Positions 21,844 through 32,897 of a stretch of DNA of 64,000 bases are shown piece by piece. The position numbers and the translations under genes were made by a program. Source of the stretch: Ariolimax columbianus (lineage: Eukaryota > Mollusca > Gastropoda > Stylommatophora > Arionidae); assembly GCA_036924085.1 (NCBI GenBank), contig JAVGWX010000004.1, forward strand, positions 10,853,916 to 10,917,915, read 5' to 3'. The notes beneath the pieces are model-generated. The model searched no databases, was not told the origin of the DNA, and saw only the letters and a list, made by a program, of their open reading frames with translations. Positions within the stretch are counted from its first letter, which is position 1. Every line of letters starts with the position of its first letter.

Positions 21844-22311
21844 AGAAATGTGGATTGCCACCACCAGACATAGAAGGTGGACCTCAACCCTACTGGACTC
21901 CCTATCCTCCTGCAAATGACACACCATATCCTCCCCCAAGTGGCACTCCTTACCCACACTCAGATGGTGCTCCCTACCCACCCCCAAATGTTGCCCCATA
22001 CCCACCTGGCGATGGAGCCCCCTACCCACCTGGCGATGGAGCCCCCTACCCACCTGGCGATGGAGCCCCCTACCCACCTGCATCTGGAGCCCCTTACCCA
22101 CCTGCATCTGGAGCCCCTTACACATCTGCGGATGGAGCCCCTTACCCACCTGTGGATGGAGCCCCTTACCCACCTGCGGCTGGAGCCCCTTATCCACCTG
22201 CAGATGGAACCCCATATCCATACGAAGGAGTGGCTCCTTACTCTCCGTCGACCATTGCTTCTGCACCTGTAAACTTGGAGAGCCCCAATAGTGGGGATGG
22301 TGCTATGACTT
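21844..22311 (+). CDS. Host gene exon: APYPP octapeptide repeats
   Basis: A 468-bp exon after acceptor GCATTTTCCAG (ends 21843), donor ACTT|GTAAGT (22312), phase 1 at both ends. After EKCGLPPPDIEGGPQ come fifteen 8-residue units (21888-22247), consensus xxGAPYPP, for example GDGAPYPP three times in a row from identical 24-bp DNA. A unique end PSTIASAPVNLESPNSGDG follows. The exon makes about half of the visible protein and all of its low-complexity tail. Such Pro/Tyr-rich tails are flexible and may bind WW or SH3 domains (inference). Identical neighbouring units mean the array is still changing in length. Confidence 0.85.
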
Positions 22312-22404
22312 GTAAGTTATCATTTGCTGTGTCTTTGTGCTTCTCTTTGTGTTTCTGAACATTCTATGAGTAGGCAACATCTTCACATAACTCAAGAGTA
22401 CAAA

Positions 22405-22640
22405 TAAAAAGGTATCAGACACTGCCGTCGAGGATAAAGTGTTAGAGGCTTTATTGTAGTCATAGCATTTCCTAGGTGGGGTGACCGGATCTCTTCCTCA
22501 ATATCTTATCTTCCCTAATCATAGGCCAGTTACCCATTTACAGATGGGCAAACTGATGTGAGCTGAAACTGGGAATCAAATCCTGTCAATTTTCTACAGG
22601 AGATAATTTTACTACCTATTCTGCCACTCAGATTAATGAT
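22405..22640. repeat. Dispersed repeat D, copy 2
   Basis: Direct-orientation relative of 21340-21610: CAGACACTGCCGTCGAGGAT, GGTGGGGTGACCGGATCTCT, TTACCCATTTACAGATGGGC, and an extension ending CTATTCTGCCACTCAGAT that the copy at 26041 shares. Confidence 0.7.
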
Positions 22641-22719
22641 GATTCACCTTTTTGCTCCACTCAAAATCATAGGTACTTGGAATCCTGGTATTCAAACAGT
22701 TATGTTAATGTCTTTTGCC

Positions 22720-22980
22720 TGGTAGCCGAAGGCTATCAGCAGTAGGTATTTTTTAACTTCCTGAAGCTTAGGCCCGGGGAAAGGTACAAATAATTTTGGT
22801 AGATTTTTATCTATGAATTTAGAATTTTTGTCCAGGCAGTGGCCGTTAATCCTACTATTTTCAATTTATAACTGCCAGGGGATTTTTAACGTGCTCGACA
22901 CTGAATATTAGAGTCCGATCTCACCACGCAGAGATTAGAGGAATTTTTTACCAGAAAATCCAAGGTTGTACATGGTGAGG
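22720..22980. repeat. Probable dispersed repeat
   Basis: GC-richer block with GGCAGTGGCCGTTAATCCTA and GGGATTTTTAACGTGCTCGA, of the kind widely dispersed in invertebrate genomes. Only one copy was seen in this window, so the call rests on recognition of the motif. Confidence 0.4.
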
Positions 22981-23486
22981 TTGCTAGTCCCATGAAGCTA
23001 CACAGAGTACTCAACATTAACTGAAGAAATAGAGTAGCACACTGGAGTGTCCTGTGGTAATGTTCTACATGCTTGCACTCATTATGCCGTGAGAAGAAGT
23101 CGACAATAAATGTCAGAGCTGCAGAAAAAAAATGAATGTCAAATCATGCCCAGTCTAGACATTCCTGTTAGAGAATAATCTTCTCTCGTTATGTTATATA
23201 TTAATTTGGACCTAGTTTGTCTGTTTGTGGCTGCATACAACTGATTCATAATTTATATCCATAACATTAGTGTGCTACATAAAACAGCAACGCTAAGAAT
23301 TAAGTGAAGGAATACATACAATCATTTATATTGCTCATGTGTTGCTGGTGCTTGAAGGGGAGCAAAAAAACATTAACACTGTAATCTGTCAGAAACGATC
23401 AAATAAGCAATTAAAAAGTGTTGAGTTTGCTACCCTATCCAGTCCCAAAAATTAGCCACTGGAAAAATATATATATTGATAAGTTA

Positions 23487-23740
23487 TACTTACTTACTCA
23501 GTCACTCCTCTTCTACCGTGAGGTGTAGAGGTTTGCCAGAGAGAACGCCACACTGCTCTATCCGCCATCTTTTTCCTGGCCCCTTTCCAATCCAGCCCTC
23601 TATCACTTAGGGACTGTCGTATGAGGACACCTGAGGAAACCTCTGTCTATTGCATGGAAAAGTCTACCTGCTGCTGCCCTTCGTGCAGTTAACTCCTCTT
23701 TGATTCCTCCCCAGCTGTCTGCTACCACTCCTACGACAGG
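23487..23740 (-). mobile_element. RTE-like LINE fragment, internally deleted
   Basis: Its left part (TCGCTCC-type start, CTTCTACCGTGAGGTGTAGA, CAGCCCTCTATCACTTAGGG) equals 56860-56985 of the longer element at 56845-57950. Its right part (TCTACCTGCTGCTGCCCTTC to CAGCTGTCTGCTACCACTCC) equals 57336-57405. About 350 bp between them are missing and replaced by 30 bp. Non-coding relic in the last host intron. Confidence 0.82.
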
Positions 23741-23799
23741 GTTTATAAGTTATAATGTCATGATTATATGTTAACAATTATAATGTTGTGGATAAATGT

Positions 23800-24260
23800 T
23801 GATTACAGTTATAGTCTTAGTCGACCTGTACTTTTACAGGGGTGGATGCCCCTGTGCAGGTCCCAGCTCTGGCGTGAGCTAGATGTAGTCGGGACAAGGA
23901 TTTCCTGCTTAGCTGGCTAGGAAGTGCCGCAGACGTTGGTTAACTGATGTGCTAGTCCATCTTAATAGACTCAAGCACTAGAGCAAAGTAGACCTGCAGC
24001 CTGTTAGGCGCCATCTATGCTGCTCTTAACAAACCACCTAACCATGGTTCGTGTTATGCCATATCATGCCTCTTATGACATGCTCTCTGTGGGGTAGTGA
24101 TGCTATTCTTGTCTGTGTCACACACAAAGACCTTGGTCGACCACTCAGTTGTAATGTCCTGGATATAAGCACAGAAAACAGGGTCTTCTGTGTCTTCTTA
24201 TACACCAAAGTGGTACTTGGGTTGACATGACCTCTATACTTCAAAGCAAGTCGTAAAAAG
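23800..24260. other. Last host intron, probable old repeats
   Basis: The block 23815-24010 (ending CAAAGTAGACCTGCAGCC) is GC-richer than its surroundings and looks like a dispersed repeat. 24038-24244 is open on the minus strand for 68 codons but resembles nothing recognised. No exon seen. Confidence 0.35.
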
Positions 24261-24593
24261 TGGCCAAAGAGGGTTTAACATTGGGCAAGCAGACTAATCG
24301 TGTAAACTATTGCCATTTAATCGACTGCAAATGCTCAGATAAGGCTTCTTGTAAAGGGCACAGTTGTAGTAATGGCCGTATGCTTCACTGGGTGTTGAAT
24401 CATCATCATGTATCATCCATTATATTGCTTACGTATTTGTGTTCATCATTTACCATCTGGTATGCCACACACCACAATTTATCTTCTGTTACACTGTGTG
24501 AGTGTACTCATTTACTTTCTAGCATACTCACTGCTAGTCTTCAATTACCATTGAGAACTTTTTTACTGACAAAGTTTAAATATTTTTCACCAG

Positions 24594-24625
24594 ACCCTCC
24601 AAACACCTTCGGTGGCAAGCAGTAA
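24594..24625 (+). CDS. Host gene last coding exon
   Basis: After acceptor TATTTTTCACCAG (ends 24593), the exon completes a Tyr codon (T plus AC) and reads YPPNTFGGKQ then TAA (24623-24625). The phase agrees with the donor at 22312, and the residues YPP fit the preceding repeat. This gives a 298-residue reading from 2420 to the stop across six exons. The short C-terminus has no class I PDZ ligand. Confidence 0.75.
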
Positions 24626-24960
24626 ACTAAAAGCTTGCAAATGAGAAATCAAGTTATGAATCCAGAATGATATCTACCCCAGTATGATTTACACGAAAAA
24701 CTTCTAACAGAGGCATTGCTTAAGTTGTTTCTCTATTGCAAATTGATGAAGCAGTTCTTTTGTAAGTTCTGCTGGTAACATCTTCTTTTAGTGTCAAATA
24801 ATTCACATATAATTGAGGCCTTACACTTTACCAGGGGGAAGCCTGTCATATTTATCAAATGAGATATTACTGTTTAAAGGTTTGATGTGGAAAAAAAAGC
24901 TAAAATAACTACTAAATTCAAGACTGTCTCAATAAATGATCTGAAATGTTTAAAAAATCT
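24626..24960 (+). other. Putative 3' UTR with poly(A) signal
   Basis: AT-rich sequence after the stop with a canonical AATAAA at 24931-24936, about 305 bp downstream, and a T-rich tract near 24958-24972. A short 3' UTR ending near 24950 is plausible. Later signals cannot be excluded. Confidence 0.5.
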
Positions 24961-26040
24961 TTTTTTTAAATAGCAGTCATGTAGAAACATACATACTATG
25001 GGATTCATTACAGCAGACATTAGGCATAGTATTTTCAATCAACACACGAAAAGTAGGTTACTACATTTGGCATTCTGCCAATGTCTAGTGTAGACATCCT
25101 TGTATGATCTACAATAGATGATTGGTTAAGCACAGTTAAGTGTGTGATGCTGATTGGATAGTGGCTGACAGTTCAACCTAGTCACAATGGCACTCCTGCC
25201 CTCCAATATAAAGATAATTGCTTAGTTTGAATGGTGTTGTAAATATCTAGATAATTCAATAAGAGGAGAAAGTGTCACTTTGATGAGTTACTCTCGGAGA
25301 ATAGTGACTTAGCTTTTGGAATTTTTTTTTTAAACCTAGTTTTATCGGGCTCGCCATTCTTGTACGGAAGGCCTCAATTTGGAGTTTGCTCCTGAAATGA
25401 TTAGATTCCTGTCCAAGTATACCAATTAAGCTTTGAGAATTTTTTTGTTAATGTATAAAATTTATATTTTTTAAATCAAGTTATTTTTTAAATGTCATTT
25501 TCTTGACTCAGTCGTCCACACTTAATACATGTCTTGTGACATTGAATGACACATTTCTTTTCTAATTATTTAAGGGTTCTTGGAACTAAACTTAAGAGAT
25601 TAAAATGTAAAGAGTTTTGAAATTACAAAATTCTAAATGGATTTTGTGCTGGAACAAGTTTTTTTTGCAAATGACTTGTGGTAACTAGCTTTCTAGTCAT
25701 ATCTGTGAAACAATGAAGGTTTACCAGGGATACAGTTATTTTTGTATGTACAGTGTTATTATACTGTGTCCCATCTGCCTTTTCTTTCACACATGCCCAA
25801 TGATACTCTTTCTTAATTTGCTGAATTTCTTACCTTTTTGACCCGATTATTAACTCTATGCATCTTGGATTTAAAATTAACTTCAGTACTTTGTACTTGG
25901 CTGTCAGATGCATATTCATGTACCCGTGGAAGATGTTTTAAGATTTGTTCTTCATTGTCTTTAATGGACAGTGTTATCTACTATATGTTCCTGTAATATT
26001 AGATCAATATAGATGAATGACAAGTAATCATACTTTGTAA
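24961..26040. other. Intergenic, nothing recognised
   Basis: AT-rich, no long ORF and no tandem array. It may hold further 3' UTR of the host gene. Confidence 0.4.
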
Positions 26041-26240
26041 ACTGATGTGTGCCAAGACAGGGAATCGAGTCCTGTTCTTTTGCCACCAGCGATGACCGTA
26101 CTAACTACTCTACCACTCAGAGTGATAATGATTCACTTATTCGCTCCAAGGGAAGCATAGGACCACCACTAAACCTGGTCCTTCTCCAGCAAGTATATAT
26201 CAGAGCATTAACAGTGGTGGTGTCAGTTTAACATGATGAT
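26041..26240. repeat. Dispersed repeat D, 3' part
   Basis: GGGAATCGAGTCCTGTTCTT, CTACCACTCAGAGTGATAAT and GATTCACTTATTCGCTCC align with the end of 22405-22640 (GGGAATCAAATCCTGTCAA, CTGCCACTCAGATTAATGAT, GATTCACCTTTTTGCTCC). Confidence 0.6.
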
Positions 26241-26904
26241 GTTGCCAATCCTATTAAGTCACACACTAATTAAAAGTTAAGTAGCCTGTCCTTTGCAGAA
26301 TGTCACTTCTTACAACCACCAACCTATTTGGCTGTTATATGTTTCTTTGCAAGTGTGCAGTACGGTATGTTGCCATTACTTTCTGTACATGAAGGAACAA
26401 ACAAAAAACAATGTCTGTCAAACTGGAAGTCATCATTAACTTGTTTCTCTCACTTTTTCAGCCTGAAGTGAGTGTACAAATTAATATGTAATTGTTATCA
26501 GATTTGTATGAATCATATCTCATTCTGATATCATTGAATAGACTATTTAACAAGTATCAGTGATAACGTCTCTGGTGCCATGGCAACTCAGTGCAATTAA
26601 TTTGGTGAGCTCTTGAATGTGTGATATTTTGTTATATGTCAACATTTATTTGGTAACACATTCTATTCTTTCATCAATATCTTTTATTATCTTTTCTATT
26701 TATATTTGTTATTAGGACAATCATTAACACATACATTACTTTTGCAAAGCACACATTAACTTATCCCTTGTTAGTCCAACCTAATTTACACGATGTTAGT
26801 CTTAATGTCTAAAGCAAGAACAGTAATTGTATGTGTTTCATGGTTAAAAGAAAAAAAGTTAAAATCAATTAATCATTTCTGTATGTGCATACATTTTGAT
26901 CTCG

Positions 26905-28796
26905 ACAGCAAAAGAAATGATTCCAAAGATATTGCACAAGACACAGAGCTATATAACAGAGGAAACACAGAAACTCATTGCAGAAAGGCAACAATTAAAA
27001 CCAATTGGGAAGTAAGGGGACCAACACAGCATATAAAAACTGTGCAAGAAAAGTTAGAAGAGAAAAAAAGAAAAGATAAAAGAAGATACATAGTGTAAGG
27101 ACATAGAAAACCTACAACAACAAGGCAGAAAGAGATATGCATTTAAAGCAATAAGAACACTGACAAGGGAATTCCGTCCGGTTCCACATGTTATAAATGA
27201 CAAAGAGGATAACACATTAACAGAAACCAAAGACATACTGAATAGATAGAGAGAGTACTGCAGAACCATGTATGGAGATAGCACAAAGCGCTCAGTTACA
27301 ATCCTACCAAAGGATGAGAAAGAACCTGAACCAACATTGGAAGAAGTACGCTCTGCAATTAAAAGCCTGAAAAAGGGAAAGTCCCCAGGATGCAATGATA
27401 TTCCAGCAGAGCTAATACAAGCAGGAGGGGAGGCATGTGCTCGAGTCTATCACAAGCTGTGCAAACAGATATGGCACAGCGCAGAGTGGCAACCTGAAGC
27501 TGTGCACGAACTACCGAACTATCCCGCTGATCAGCCACGCTGGCAAGATACTCTTGCGAATCCTATTAAGAAGGATAGAGAAAAGGTTTGAATCTGAAAT
27601 TCACATAGTCCAGGCAGGTTTTAGGAAAGACAGGGACCCGGAACCACATATTCAATTTAAGGAATATCTATGAAAAATGTAGAGAGTTTAATGTAGACCT
27701 GTACACATGTTTCATTGATTACACTAAGGCATTCGACACGGTAAAACATCAAAATCTGTGGAGAATCATGAAGGAAATGGGGTTTCCTTTGCATTTAGTC
27801 CATCTCATTGAAACATTATACCAAGATCAACAAGCCGCTGTCCGAGTATCTGGGCAAACATCAGATTGGTTTGCAGTACAAAAAGGAATCCGACAGGGAT
27901 GTATCCGCTCACCTTATCTGTACAACATATATGCGGAATGTATAATGAGAAATGTTCGAGAAGATGAGAACATTGAAAGTTTCTACCCATTTACGATTGG
28001 GGGGTACGAGATTCCAGAGTTACGATACGCAGATGACACAGTGATACTATCAAGAAGTGCAGAAGGGCTAGAGCAGCTACTTTCAGCCGTTAATGGACAT
28101 AGTAAAGATCAAAATCTGTTCATAAACAAAACAAAGATAATGACTATCGACAAAACACAATGTCAGCATAAATTACAGTGGGTGGTGAGGAAGTAGATCA
28201 GGTTACACATTTTGAATATCTGGGCTCCAGAATTGACAAAAATGGTGACTGCTCGAAAGAAATCAGAAGAAGACTAGCTATGGCAATGCAGAGACTGGAC
28301 AGCCTGAAGAAATTATGGCAGTGCACCAACAAAATGATAAAAGTAAAAGTCTTGAGAGCCTGTGTTTTTCCTGTGGCAGCTTATGGCTGTGAAGCATGGA
28401 CGATTACCAAAACTTCTAGACAAAAAATCGAATCCTTTGAGTCAAAATGTTACAGAAAGATCCTCAGAATACCCTGGACAGAGAAAAGAACAAATGTAGA
28501 CATTCGGCAAGAGTTGAGCATAGAGGAGAACTGGTTTATCAATTCCATTTTGGCTAGAAAATGCAAATACTTTGGTCACATCAAGAGACACAACGGTCTT
28601 GAGAGAACGGTGATGGAAGGTATGGTGCCAGGCAAAAGTGGAAGGTGTAGACCAAGAAAACGATGGCACCAAGATATCCAGGAGTGCCTGAGTATGACAC
28701 TGGCGGAGGCTGGTGTTTTGGCAAGGGAACGAGTTTCTTTCAGACAGACTGTGATGGGAGCGACGTTCTACAAAGGACATGCTACATGATGATGAT
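26905..28796 (+). pseudogene. RTE-like LINE relic (RT)
   Basis: Plus-strand ORF2 of an RTE-like element in several frames. It contains ITEETQKLIAERQQLK (about 26955), then KKGKSPGCNDIPAELIQAGG (27268-27591). In another frame comes IQAGFRKDRDPEPHIQF (27437-27673), then motif A CFIDYTKAFDTV (about 27707-27745). 27768-28196 holds KGIRQGCIRSPYLYNIY and the intact active site RYADDTVILS. 28178-28789 holds VTHFEYLGSRIDKNGD, YGCEAWTITK, SGRCRPRKRWHQDIQE. The end is a GATGATGATG tail. At least three frame breaks. No endonuclease was recognised, so it is 5'-truncated. Confidence 0.88.
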
Positions 28797-29399
28797 GGTG
28801 TGCATACAGTACTTAGAAAACAGGTAAAGTGAAGGTTAGAAAATAGAAGATCAGTTTGTATATCAGTGCGAGCCTAATGAGTGTAATTAATGTTTTGTGA
28901 CACAGCTAGACCTAGTGAAAATGTGTGGTAGAATATATTTGTAAATTGTATGCAATTCTTGAATTAGGAAAATCTATTCTTTTGTGTGGCCAGTCCTCTA
29001 TGCCAGATTCACGTGAAGTGAGTAAACTGTCATGCTCATTGATTAATACACAAAAAGCACAACATACCTGTCTGCTGTGGCTTGAACGTGTGTTACAAAA
29101 GAAGTATGCAGGGTGTCAAATAAGACCTAAAGTATGCAGAAGACCTCCATTAAAAAAAGGCTTTTCACTTTCTAAGCTTTTCTCTGGTTGGTGGCGTATT
29201 CAAAACTACCAGTTATGAGTTATTTACTCTTGAAAATTGTCTTTGCCGACAGACTGTCAATGACTTTACATAAAGTGGACCTATGTCCTCCTTGCTGTAG
29301 TGCAATGAAAGGCTAACAAATGATAAAAATTGGAAAACAATAATTGACAGGATTTTCAAATTTCTGCAAACTGAGTTTACCAGCTAGGAACTTCTGTTG
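28797..29399. other. Intergenic, nothing recognised
   Basis: No ORF of note and no repeat array. 28925-29218 is open for 97 codons on the plus strand but has no recognised motif. Confidence 0.4.
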
Positions 29400-29575
29400 T
29401 TTGCAGACATTTAACGATGGACAACAAATTTTGGGTTCCTGGAATGAGGGGCAACTTACATTTAATGATGGACAATAAATTTTGGGTTATTAGAATGAGG
29501 AACATCTTAGAGATAATTATGGACAACAAATATTGGGTTCCTGTAATGAGGGACAACTTACAGATAACAATATAA
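29400..29575. repeat. About 60-bp tandem repeat, nearly 3 copies
   Basis: Three diverged units around ATGGACAACAAATTTTGGGT with TGGAATGAGGGGCAACTTAC between them. Confidence 0.8.
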
Positions 29576-29626
29576 TAACTAAATTGTGATTGGATGAAGC
29601 CTATACATTCCAGACATGTGCAACAT

Positions 29627-29736
29627 TTCACCAAGTTCTCTAACTGTAATAGTTGGTTACAATTGCTCAAATAGAATGCACTTCACCAAGTTCTCTAACT
29701 GTAATAGTTGGTTACAATTGCTCAAATAGAATGACC
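29627..29736. repeat. 55-bp tandem duplication, 2 copies
   Basis: TTCACCAAGTTCTCTAACTG to CAAATAGAATG is present twice with 55-bp spacing and almost no divergence, so it is recent. Confidence 0.9.
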
Positions 29737-30215
29737 GAAAACATGATACCAGTGCATCAGTACCTTTAAATAATTCCATACCTACCATTAACTTAACTTA
29801 ACTTAACGTCTTTATACTGGTTTAGAAGACTCTGCAGAGTCTGCATAAAAACCATTTTCATTTCCTTGCTCTAAAAGCTATGCGCATTAAATCTATTCTT
29901 AAATGCTTTAATTGTCCCTGCCTCCACTACTTCCTGTGGCAATACATTCCAAGCATTCACCACTCTCTGACTAAAAAAATATTTCCTATCTAATCTGAAC
30001 CTTTCTTTAGTTAATTTGTAGCTATGCCCTCTTGTTCTTGTAGGTGGTTGTATTTTGAAAAACTTGTTTTAGTATAATTTATCCATTCCTTTTATTATTT
30101 TATAAACCTGTATTGTCACATCGATTTCTTCTCTCTTCCAGACACAGTAGGCGGTTTTTCTGAGTCTTTCCTCATAACTGTATTTCTGGAATCCCACTAT
30201 CAGCTTTGTCGCTCT

Positions 30216-30382
30216 TCTTCTTCTTCTTCTGCGTTCGTTCTCAATCTTCCGCTACTAAGCCCTGAACAGAGTTTTGCAAGTAGCAGGATGTAGTCCGGAG
30301 AACGGCATGCGTTGTGTCGCTAGTTTACAGTTTGACTACGATATTTGCACCTTTCGGTCCGACACATCCGTCTTCGGCAGAA
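30216..30382 (-). mobile_element. SINE family C fragment nested in CR1-like LINE
   Basis: (GAA)n tail (plus strand TTCTTCTTCTTC, 30216 on), then GCGTTCGTTCTCAATCTTCC...CGACACATCCGTCTTCGGCAG, matching 7936-8120. Flanked by TTGTCGCTCT (30206-30215) and TTGTCTCTCT (30383-30392), a diverged target duplication. The LINE sequence resumes after it. 5'-truncated. Confidence 0.8.
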
Positions 30383-31355
30383 TTGTCTCTCTATTATTGT
30401 AGTCTTTCCAGCATTTGTATATCTTCTCTACGATAATGACTCCAAACCTGTACACAGTACTTCAATCTAAGTCTAACTAAAGCTTTATACAGTTTGACTA
30501 TCATTTCCTTGCTCCTATGTTTAATATTTGTTTTTATCATACCTAACATTGTTTTTGCCTTTTTCACTGCTACCTGGACTTGCTCACTCACCTTTCCTGT
30601 ATGATCTATTATAACCCCCTAGGTCCCTTCTCTTTTCTTCTATCTTTCTAATACTGTTCTCACCCATTCTGTAATTATGTTCCACATTGAATCTACCCAT
30701 GTGGATGACTGAACATTTATCTACATTAAACTCCATTTGCCAGCTTACAGACCATTCTCGAATTTGATCTAAATCCTACCTCAATATATCCACTTCTGCT
30801 TTAGATGAGACACTACTGTATAGTTTTCTGTCATCAGCAAAATTTACAATTATGTATCCCATATTAATGTCCAAATCGTTTATATATATATCAAGAACAA
30901 AATTGGTCCAAAACCAAGCCCTGTGGCACTCCATTTTTTACTTCACACCACCCAGAGTACTCCTTATTTATGTCCACTCTCTGCCTTCTTCCCGTTAACC
31001 AATTTTCAATCCATTTAGCAACTTCCCCACCTATTCCATGTTATTTTAATTTTCTAAATAATCTTTGATGAGATGCTCTATCAAAGGCCTGTGCAAAATT
31101 TAGATAAATATCATCCAATGGCTCCCCTTTATCTATCATTTTAGTAACCTCCTCCATGAATTCTAATAGATTTGTTAAGCGCGATCTCCCTCTAGTAAAC
31201 TCATGCTGACTATTTCTGATTAGATTAAACTTGTCTAAATATATTACAATGTTTTCTTTGATTATTGACTCTAAAAATTTACATACTATGCTCGTTAAAC
31301 TCACCGGTATATAATTTGCTGGATCTAATTTGTTGTCCTTTTTGAAAAAGAGGAT

Positions 31356-32164
31356 ACTTCAAACAGAAAGGCAACCTCCAACAAAAATAGCTGTATTCAC
31401 AGACTGCAGAGAACTATTAGAGACAATACAAAAAACAAACAACGAACTACTGTTATCAGAGATCAGAGCAGAACTGGGAAAACTCCAGATATCCTCAACA
31501 ATAGCGCTCCAGTGGCTACCCTCCCATTGCGGAATCACGGGAAAGAAGAGAGCTAATGCTCTGACAAAAGATGGCAGCAAAAAGGCACAATCTAATCATC
31601 GAGTACCATACAGAGAAATCAAGAACATCATCAGAAATCAGTATATACACCAATGGAGAGAAGACAGAAACATAAGCAGTACGCCAGACTCAATTCACCA
31701 ACTCAAAATAAATCAATAAACTACCTTATTTCGCCTGAGAACTGGACACTGCAGATTACTAGAACATCTACTGAAGATCTCACACACCGATGAGTGCCCA
31801 TGTGGAACAGGAGGCCAGAACCCTGAGCATATTCTACAAGAATGCCCAATCGATAGGGAAATGAGATGCCAGAGGGTGCAGAGCTGAGACAAAAGCTGTG
31901 GGGCAGCCGCTCCGACCTGGTGAAGACTACAGACTTCATCATGGCGACTGGCCTGCAGATACAGCATGACCAAAAGCTGTGGGGCAGCCGCTCCGACCTG
32001 GTGAAGACTACAGACTTCATCATGGCGACTGGCCTGCAGATACAGCATGACCAAAAGCTGTGGGGCAGCCGCTCCGACCTGGTAAAGACTACAGACTTCA
32101 TCATGGCGACTGACCTGCAGATACAGCATGACCAAAAGATCCTGAACGCAAAAAAGAAGAAGAA
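31356..32164 (+). mobile_element. I-like LINE fragment nested in CR1-like LINE
   Basis: Plus-strand insertion with flanks GAAAAAGAGGAT (31344-31355) and GAATAAGGGGAT (32165-32176), 10 of 12 equal. The uninterrupted LINE copy 1 has GAATAAGGGGAT once at the matching place (near 14958-14969). It carries RNase H (31330-31719: FTDCRELLETI, LQWLPSHCGITG; the last Asp is replaced, reading KKRANALTK). In a shifted frame follow FRLRTGHCRLLEHLLK and CPCGTGGQNPEHILQECP. A terminal 81-bp array and an (AAG)n tail close it. A different family from copies 1-4. Confidence 0.88.
31890..32140 (+). repeat. 81-bp minisatellite in LINE 3' region
   Basis: Three units starting AAAGCTGTGGGGCAGCCGCT at 31892, 31973 and 32054, very similar to one another. 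The array lies between the knuckle coding sequence and the (AAG)n tail of the nested I-like LINE, so it is part of that element's 3' end. Confidence 0.92.
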
Positions 32165-32897
32165 GAATAAGGGGATCACTCCTGTAACTTTCCAATTCCC
32201 TGGAACAATTCCTTGTGCAAGTGATATGAAAACATGGTATAGCCAATGGTTTTGCTAGTTGGTCTCTAATTTCAATCAGCAATTTTGTATGAATACCATC
32301 TTGACCTGACCATTTAGCCAATTTCAACTCCTTCAATTTTTTCTAAACCATTTCCTCTAATATAGATTGATCTTAATCCTGCTGTATCCGTGTCTCTTTG
32401 AAAAATATCTATAGGCTCTGAAATCTTGAAGCAGTCTTCTTTTGTGTAAACTGTGTCAAAGTACTGATTGAGTAGATTAGCTGCCTCCCTATTCTCACTT
32501 ATTATTTTTCCTGTGCTGTCTATGAGAGGGCCTACTTTGTCTTTCGTTCTTTGTTTATTTCTAACATAAGAGCAAGGTTTTTTTTTCAAAGTAAATTTTG
32601 CTGCTTTATTCCCTTTCTGAGTTATGTTTTGCTTGTCCAAATATTTTAAATGTTTCTTATGATTTACCTGCCTCTATATATTTTTTTCCATGCTTCATTT
32701 TCAGCTCTTCTACCTTAAACTACAAATCTAGTTATCCACTTTTTGCGCTTGAGGTTTACCTCCCTACATGGAACACATTCCTCTTTTAGATTTTCTAGAA
32801 CTGTTTTGAAACCTCCCAATCTTGTTCAACATCTGTTCGTCAGACAATATCTTTCAAGATTATGCGGATCGCTGCCTCTTTCATCTTCTTAACATCT

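Larger units (their letters stand above)
29788..32897 (-). mobile_element. CR1/L2-like LINE copy 2 with two nested insertions
   Basis: Minus-strand relative of 13577-16405 with the same (TTAAG) tail (plus strand TTAACTTAACTTAACTTAAC, 29788-29808). It extends 5' to about 32897 at the position matching 15722 of copy 1. It is more decayed: short open pieces at 30394-30591, 31041-31304 and 32314-32640, the last with VRNKQRTKDKVGPLIDSTGK. Two foreign segments interrupt it, a SINE at 30216-30382 and an I-like LINE fragment at 31356-32164, both later than this element. Confidence 0.88.

Noticed and set aside
21745..22266. Minus-strand ORF of 173 codons opposite the host exon
   Set aside because: Antisense of the PYPP repeat. 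The plus strand has matching splice sites and phase with five other exons.
24038..24244. Minus-strand ORF of 68 codons as an RTE C-terminus
   Set aside because: A LSGRPRSLCVTQ stretch is reminiscent of the GRPR motif, but no flanking RTE motif supports it.
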